Below, piece after piece: positions 6,308 through 8,650 of a stretch of 8,650 nucleotides of DNA. Both the position numbers and the translations under genes were made by a program. Source of the DNA: Candidatus Margulisiibacteriota bacterium (GTDB taxonomy: Bacteria; Margulisbacteria; WOR-1; O2-12-FULL-45-9; XYB2-FULL-48-7); contig JAQUOB010000039.1 in the NCBI GenBank assembly GCA_028717325.1, positions 1-8,650 on the forward strand. Direction: 5' to 3'. Position 1 is the first letter of the stretch. Every line of letters begins with the position of its first letter. The notes beneath the pieces were generated by a model that worked only from the letters and a program-made list of their open reading frames with translations, made no database searches and had not been told where the DNA came from.

Positions 6308-7810
6308 ATGACGGAAAAGTTCTACCTGACCACGCCGGTCTATTATGTCAATGACATACCCCACATCGGCCATGCCTATACTACGATCGCCGCGGATGCC
6401 CTGGCGCGCTATAAGCGGTCAAAGGGCTATGACGTCCGTTTCCTGACCGGTACCGACGAGCACGGGCAAAAGGTTTGGAAAGCGGCGCAGGCGCAGGATA
6501 AATCGCCGCAGGAATTCGTGGACGGCATTGTTGACCGTTTTAAAACCGCCTGGGACAAGCTGAACATCAGCTACGATGACTTTATCCGTACCACCGAAAA
6601 AAGGCACCAAGCGACCGTGCAGAAGATCTTCGGCCGCCTGCTCGAACAGGGCGATATTTACAAGGGCGATTACGAGGGCTGGTATTGCGTCCCCTGCGAA
6701 ACGTACTGGGCGGAGTCGGAACTGGTCGAGGACATGGAGGGGAGGAAATTGTGCCCCGACTGCGGCCGGCCTTCGGAACTGCTCAAAGAGGAGACCTACT
6801 ATTTCCGCCAGTCCAAATACCAGGAGAAATTACTACAATATATCGATGCCCACCCCGATTTTATCGCGCCTGCCCCGCGCCGTAACGAAATTATCCAGTT
6901 CATCAAACAGGGCTTGAAGGACCTGTCGGTAACGCGGACCGCTTTCCCGTGGGGGATCATCGTGCCAGCCGACCCCAAACACGTAGTTTACGTCTGGTTT
7001 GACGCGCTGATCAATTATGTCTCGGCCCTGGGCTATGCGAGCTCCGATGAAGAGATGTTCAAAAAATACTGGCCGGCCGATGTCCATCTAATGGGCAAGG
7101 AGATCGTCCGTTTTCACGCGATCACCTGGCCCTGCATCTTGTTGGCCCTGGGCGTGCCTTTGCCAAAAAAAGTGTTTGGCCACGGCTGGTGGACGGTCGA
7201 GGGCCAGAAGATGAGCAAGACGAAGGGCAACGTGGTGGACCCGCTGGCTTTGAGCTCGGAGTTCGGAGTGGACGCGGTCCGTTATTTTATTCTGCGCGAA
7301 GTTCCGTTCGGCGTGGACGGCGATTTTTCCATGAAGCTGTTCATCGAACGGTTCAATGCCGACCTAGCTAACGATCTCGGCAATCTCTTGAGCCGAACAT
7401 TAACCATGGTGGAGAAGTACTTCAAATCCCAAATCCCAAATCCCAAATCCCAAACAAATACCAATGACCAAATAACTAAAGAAATACAAAAACTTATTGA
7501 TGAAACACCTGAAACTGTTGATAAAGCGATGAATGAGCTGGCTTTTTCGGAGGCGCTGGGAACGATCTGGCAATTAATTACCAAAGCCAATGTTTATATT
7601 GAAAAACAGGCCCCCTGGTCGCTGGCCAAGAAAGGGGAAAATGAACAGTTAGCTTTGGTTTTGAGCACGCTTATCAAAGCAATCAAACTAGTGGCTGACC
7701 AAATCAAGCCCTTCATGCCCGAAACCTCGAGCCGGATCAACGCCCAACTGAACCTTGGCGGCGAAAAGATCGCCAAGGGCGAGCCGCTTTTTCCCCGAAT
7801 TCAGAAATAA
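6308..7810 (+). CDS. metG: Methionyl-tRNA synthetase
   Basis: This 500-residue class I synthetase charges tRNA-Met with methionine using ATP, in the cytoplasm. The N-terminus FYLTTPVYYVND leads into the HIGH motif (19-22). A zinc knuckle is formed by C127, C130, C149 and C152. The second ATP-binding motif is KMSKT (301-305), a common variant of KMSKS. A helical anticodon-binding domain follows (about 340-480; NADLANDLGNLLSRT). There is no C-terminal OB-fold tRNA-binding domain, so it is the short form. The start is chosen because MTEKFY matches the family N-terminus; the frame extends upstream to 6203, but that part overlaps the GH116 start. No Shine-Dalgarno sequence is seen. Residues 373 to about 390 are an odd Lys/Ser/Gln/Pro/Asn-rich linker encoded by an AAATCCC tandem repeat and low-GC DNA, inside an otherwise GC-rich gene. 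All catalytic motifs are present, so it is presumably functional. Confidence 0.96.
   Translation: MTEKFYLTTPVYYVNDIPHIGHAYTTIAADALARYKRSKGYDVRFLTGTDEHGQKVWKAAQAQDKSPQEFVDGIVDRFKTAWDKLNISYDDFIRTTEKRHQATVQKIFGRLLEQGDIYKGDYEGWYCVPCETYWAESELVEDMEGRKLCPDCGRPSELLKEETYYFRQSKYQEKLLQYIDAHPDFIAPAPRRNEIIQFIKQGLKDLSVTRTAFPWGIIVPADPKHVVYVWFDALINYVSALGYASSDEEMFKKYWPADVHLMGKEIVRFHAITWPCILLALGVPLPKKVFGHGWWTVEGQKMSKTKGNVVDPLALSSEFGVDAVRYFILREVPFGVDGDFSMKLFIERFNADLANDLGNLLSRTLTMVEKYFKSQIPNPKSQTNTNDQITKEIQKLIDETPETVDKAMNELAFSEALGTIWQLITKANVYIEKQAPWSLAKKGENEQLALVLSTLIKAIKLVADQIKPFMPETSSRINAQLNLGGEKIAKGEPLFPRIQK
7424..7451 (+). repeat. In-frame tandem repeat (AAATCCC x4) inside metG
   Basis: Four perfect copies of the 7-bp unit AAATCCC run head to tail, followed by AAAC and a degenerate A/C-rich tail to about 7490. 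Three units equal seven codons, so the protein shows the heptad KSQIPNP followed by KSQ. The following 60 bases (7481-7540) are 33% GC by hand count, against about 60% in nearby core-gene sequence. It looks like a repeat expansion or short repeat insertion in the linker of the anticodon-binding domain. Confidence 0.85.
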
Positions 7811-7837
7811 ACGACGAAAATCCGCCACCTTACAACC

Positions 7838-7870
7838 CGAATTTTCGAATTACAGCTCGAATATACGAAT
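7838..7870 (+). repeat. Left inverted repeat of the GxxExxY cassette
   Basis: Four CGAAT words start at 7838, 7846, 7858 and 7866 (offsets 0, 8, 20, 28). Read on the opposite strand they are ATTCG words. The reverse complement of this 33-bp block matches the right block (8321-8353) at 24 of 33 positions. Confidence 0.75.
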
Positions 7871-7928
7871 AAAAATGCAAAATCCTGGTTGAGTTGTTCT
7901 TGGTAATAACATTGCTCTCGTATTTTCA

Positions 7929-8309
7929 ATGGGAAAAATAGTCCAACCGGAACTTAGTTACAAGATAATGGGTGTTTTATTTGCTGTTCATAATGAATTG
8001 GGACCAAATTGTAATGAAAAACATTATCAAAGAGCAATCAGGGATCATTTTGAAAAAGCAAATATCAAATTCAATGAGCAACTTAAAGTTAATATAAAAA
8101 GGCCACATTATATCGCGACTTATTATATCGATTTTTTAGTAGAAAGCAGCGTAATTTTGGAAATAAAAGCCACCCCAAGATTTTCACGAAATCACATTTT
8201 GCAGTTATTGAGTTATTTAAGAGAAACAGGCGTAGAATTAGGGATTTTGGCAAATTTCTCCCGAAGAAATTTAATTTATAAAAGGATATTGAGAGGTTTT
8301 AGCTCATGA
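7929..8309 (+). CDS. GxxExxY protein (PD-(D/E)XK nuclease-fold superfamily)
   Basis: This 126-residue protein belongs to the GxxExxY group (TIGR04256/PDDEXK_3 type) of small stand-alone proteins with a restriction-endonuclease-like fold; their biological role is not established. The N-terminal PELSYKIMGVLFAVHNELG helix leads to the name-giving Gly/Glu/Tyr motif (G25, E30, Y33). The nuclease-like core follows: D68 in YYIDFLV, then E78-I-K80, and Q92 in the helix ILQLLSYL. LGILANFSRRNL and a final Arg-rich helix close it. The candidate catalytic D-ExK set is therefore complete, and length is normal. No Shine-Dalgarno sequence precedes ATG 7929, and I see no clear promoter in 7871-7928. The DNA is far more A/T-rich than both neighbours, suggesting separate origin. 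Its stop overlaps the next start as ATGA. Antitoxin, repair or element-mobility roles are all speculation. Confidence 0.9.
   Translation: MGKIVQPELSYKIMGVLFAVHNELGPNCNEKHYQRAIRDHFEKANIKFNEQLKVNIKRPHYIATYYIDFLVESSVILEIKATPRFSRNHILQLLSYLRETGVELGILANFSRRNLIYKRILRGFSS
8291..8296 (+). promoter_or_regulatory. Possible ribosome binding site for the secretion F protein
   Basis: GAGAGG lies 9 nt before ATG 8306, inside the end of the GxxExxY gene. It favours 8306 over the later candidates GTG 8333 (AGG 6 nt upstream) and ATG 8360 (only AGAAG, 1 nt upstream). Confidence 0.45.
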
Positions 8310-8650
8310 CTCCCATTTCTATTAGGAAATTCGTGCCCAAATTCGGACATTCGAGAAGTATGCTAAACAAGCGCCAGACCGCCGTTTTCTGCTCCCAGCT
8401 CAAGTCGCTGCTCGCCTCCGGTATGCCTCTGCTCGAAGCCATGACGATTATCAGGGACTTGCCGCAAAGTAAGAAACATGCTTCCGGCTTGAAGGCGATA
8501 ATTACTAAGCTCAACAACGGTTATTCGTTGAGTGAAGCGGCTGGCGAGCTGCTGCCCGCGATGGCCGCCGGCGCTTTGAGCGCCGCCGAGCAAGCCGGCG
8601 ATCTCGAGGTAAGTTTGGGGCGCCTCGCGGACTATTATGCCGGTAAAGCG
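8306..8650 (+). CDS. Type II secretion / type IV pilus inner-membrane F protein (GspF/PilC-like), N-terminal part, 3' end outside window
   Basis: The 115 visible residues hold most of the first T2SSF cytoplasmic domain. The key blocks are AVFCSQLKSLLASGMPLLEAM, then NNGYSLSEAAGELLP, then AAEQAGDLEVSLGRLADYYAGKA. The family pattern is F-x-x-QL-x-x-LL-x-SG-x-PL, then G-x-SLSEA, then E-x-AG-x-L with L-x-x-L-A-x-YY. The protein is the polytopic platform that couples the assembly ATPase to pseudopilus or pilus growth; whether this copy serves secretion, pili or DNA uptake cannot be told. The first membrane helix is not yet reached. The start is uncertain. ATG 8306 overlaps the GxxExxY stop and has a plausible ribosome binding site, but its first residues are translated from the right inverted repeat. 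ATG 8360 would give a shorter, family-like N-terminus. The long N-terminal lead of many GspF proteins is missing either way. Confidence 0.88.
   Translation, partial: MTPISIRKFVPKFGHSRSMLNKRQTAVFCSQLKSLLASGMPLLEAMTIIRDLPQSKKHASGLKAIITKLNNGYSLSEAAGELLPAMAAGALSAAEQAGDLEVSLGRLADYYAGKA
8321..8353 (+). repeat. Right inverted repeat of the GxxExxY cassette
   Basis: ATTAG (8321) and ATTCG words at 8329, 8341 and 8349 give the same offsets (0, 8, 20, 28) as the left repeat in inverted orientation. It lies after the GxxExxY stop and inside the possible first codons of the secretion F protein, with no stop codon in that frame. Confidence 0.75.

Larger units (their letters stand above)
7838..8353 (+). 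mobile_element. Putative 516-bp inverted-repeat cassette carrying a GxxExxY gene
   Basis: A low-GC gene (sampled blocks between 7981 and 8220 give 23-35% GC) sits between 33-bp imperfect inverted repeats built from ATTCG words at identical offsets. It separates metG from a secretion gene, both of GC-rich composition. No target-site duplication is visible at the ends and there is no transposase. If mobile, it would have to move in trans or by a nuclease-driven route involving the encoded PD-(D/E)XK-fold protein. The element call is inference from repeat geometry and composition. Confidence 0.45.

Noticed and set aside
7871..7928. Promoter for the GxxExxY gene
   Set aside because: TTGAGT, TTGTTC and TAATAA occur, but no -35/-10 pair has acceptable spacing.
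7811..8360. CRISPR array suggested by regularly spaced short repeats
   Set aside because: The repeated words are only 5 bp with 3-7 bp gaps, no spacer-sized units exist and there is no cas gene.

Overview
The window reads as bacterial chromosome, densely coding, standard genetic code, with GC-rich core genes (about 60% GC in a hand-counted stretch of the aminopeptidase gene). It probably comes from an uncultured lineage. The combination of a GxxExxY gene set among ATTCG-word repeats and an AAATCCC tandem repeat inside a gene recalls genomes of candidate phyla such as Saganbacteria/Margulisbacteria (WOR-1) or Omnitrophica. That taxonomic suggestion rests on recall and is weak. No stretch over 300 bases lacks a gene; the largest gap is 118 bp (7811-7928).

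Left block (1-3360, all +): a tightly packed, operon-like run. It opens with the glycine-rich tail of a TPM-domain (YgcG-like) or DUF2207 membrane protein (ends 162). A LemA protein (179-736) follows, then an intact M17 leucyl aminopeptidase (737-2224). An unrecognised, probably exported 378-residue protein (2224-3360) carries one Asp-box-like motif. Gaps are 16 bp, 0 bp and a 1-base overlap, so translation is probably coupled. The TPM/DUF2207-LemA pairing is a common bacterial arrangement.

Middle block (3371-6211, -): one long GH116-family glycoside hydrolase (GBA2/beta-glucosidase type), convergent with the exported protein only 10 bp away. It has an unrecognised helical N-terminal extension and no signal peptide.

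Right block (6308-8650, +): methionyl-tRNA synthetase reads divergently from the GH116 gene across a 96-bp gap. It has a good -35/-10 promoter whose predicted start falls at the ATG, so the mRNA may be leaderless. Inside it, at the anticodon-domain linker, lies an in-frame 7-bp tandem repeat. Next comes a low-GC (about 30%) GxxExxY gene, a PD-(D/E)XK nuclease-fold protein. It is bracketed by 33-bp imperfect inverted repeats, each made of four ATTCG-type words with identical spacing, which looks like a small mobile cassette (7838-8353). Its stop codon overlaps (ATGA) the start of a type II secretion/type IV pilus F protein that runs off the right edge.

The strongest candidate for something undescribed is this inverted-repeat GxxExxY cassette. 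Next are the repeat insertion in metG and the possibly leaderless metG transcript.
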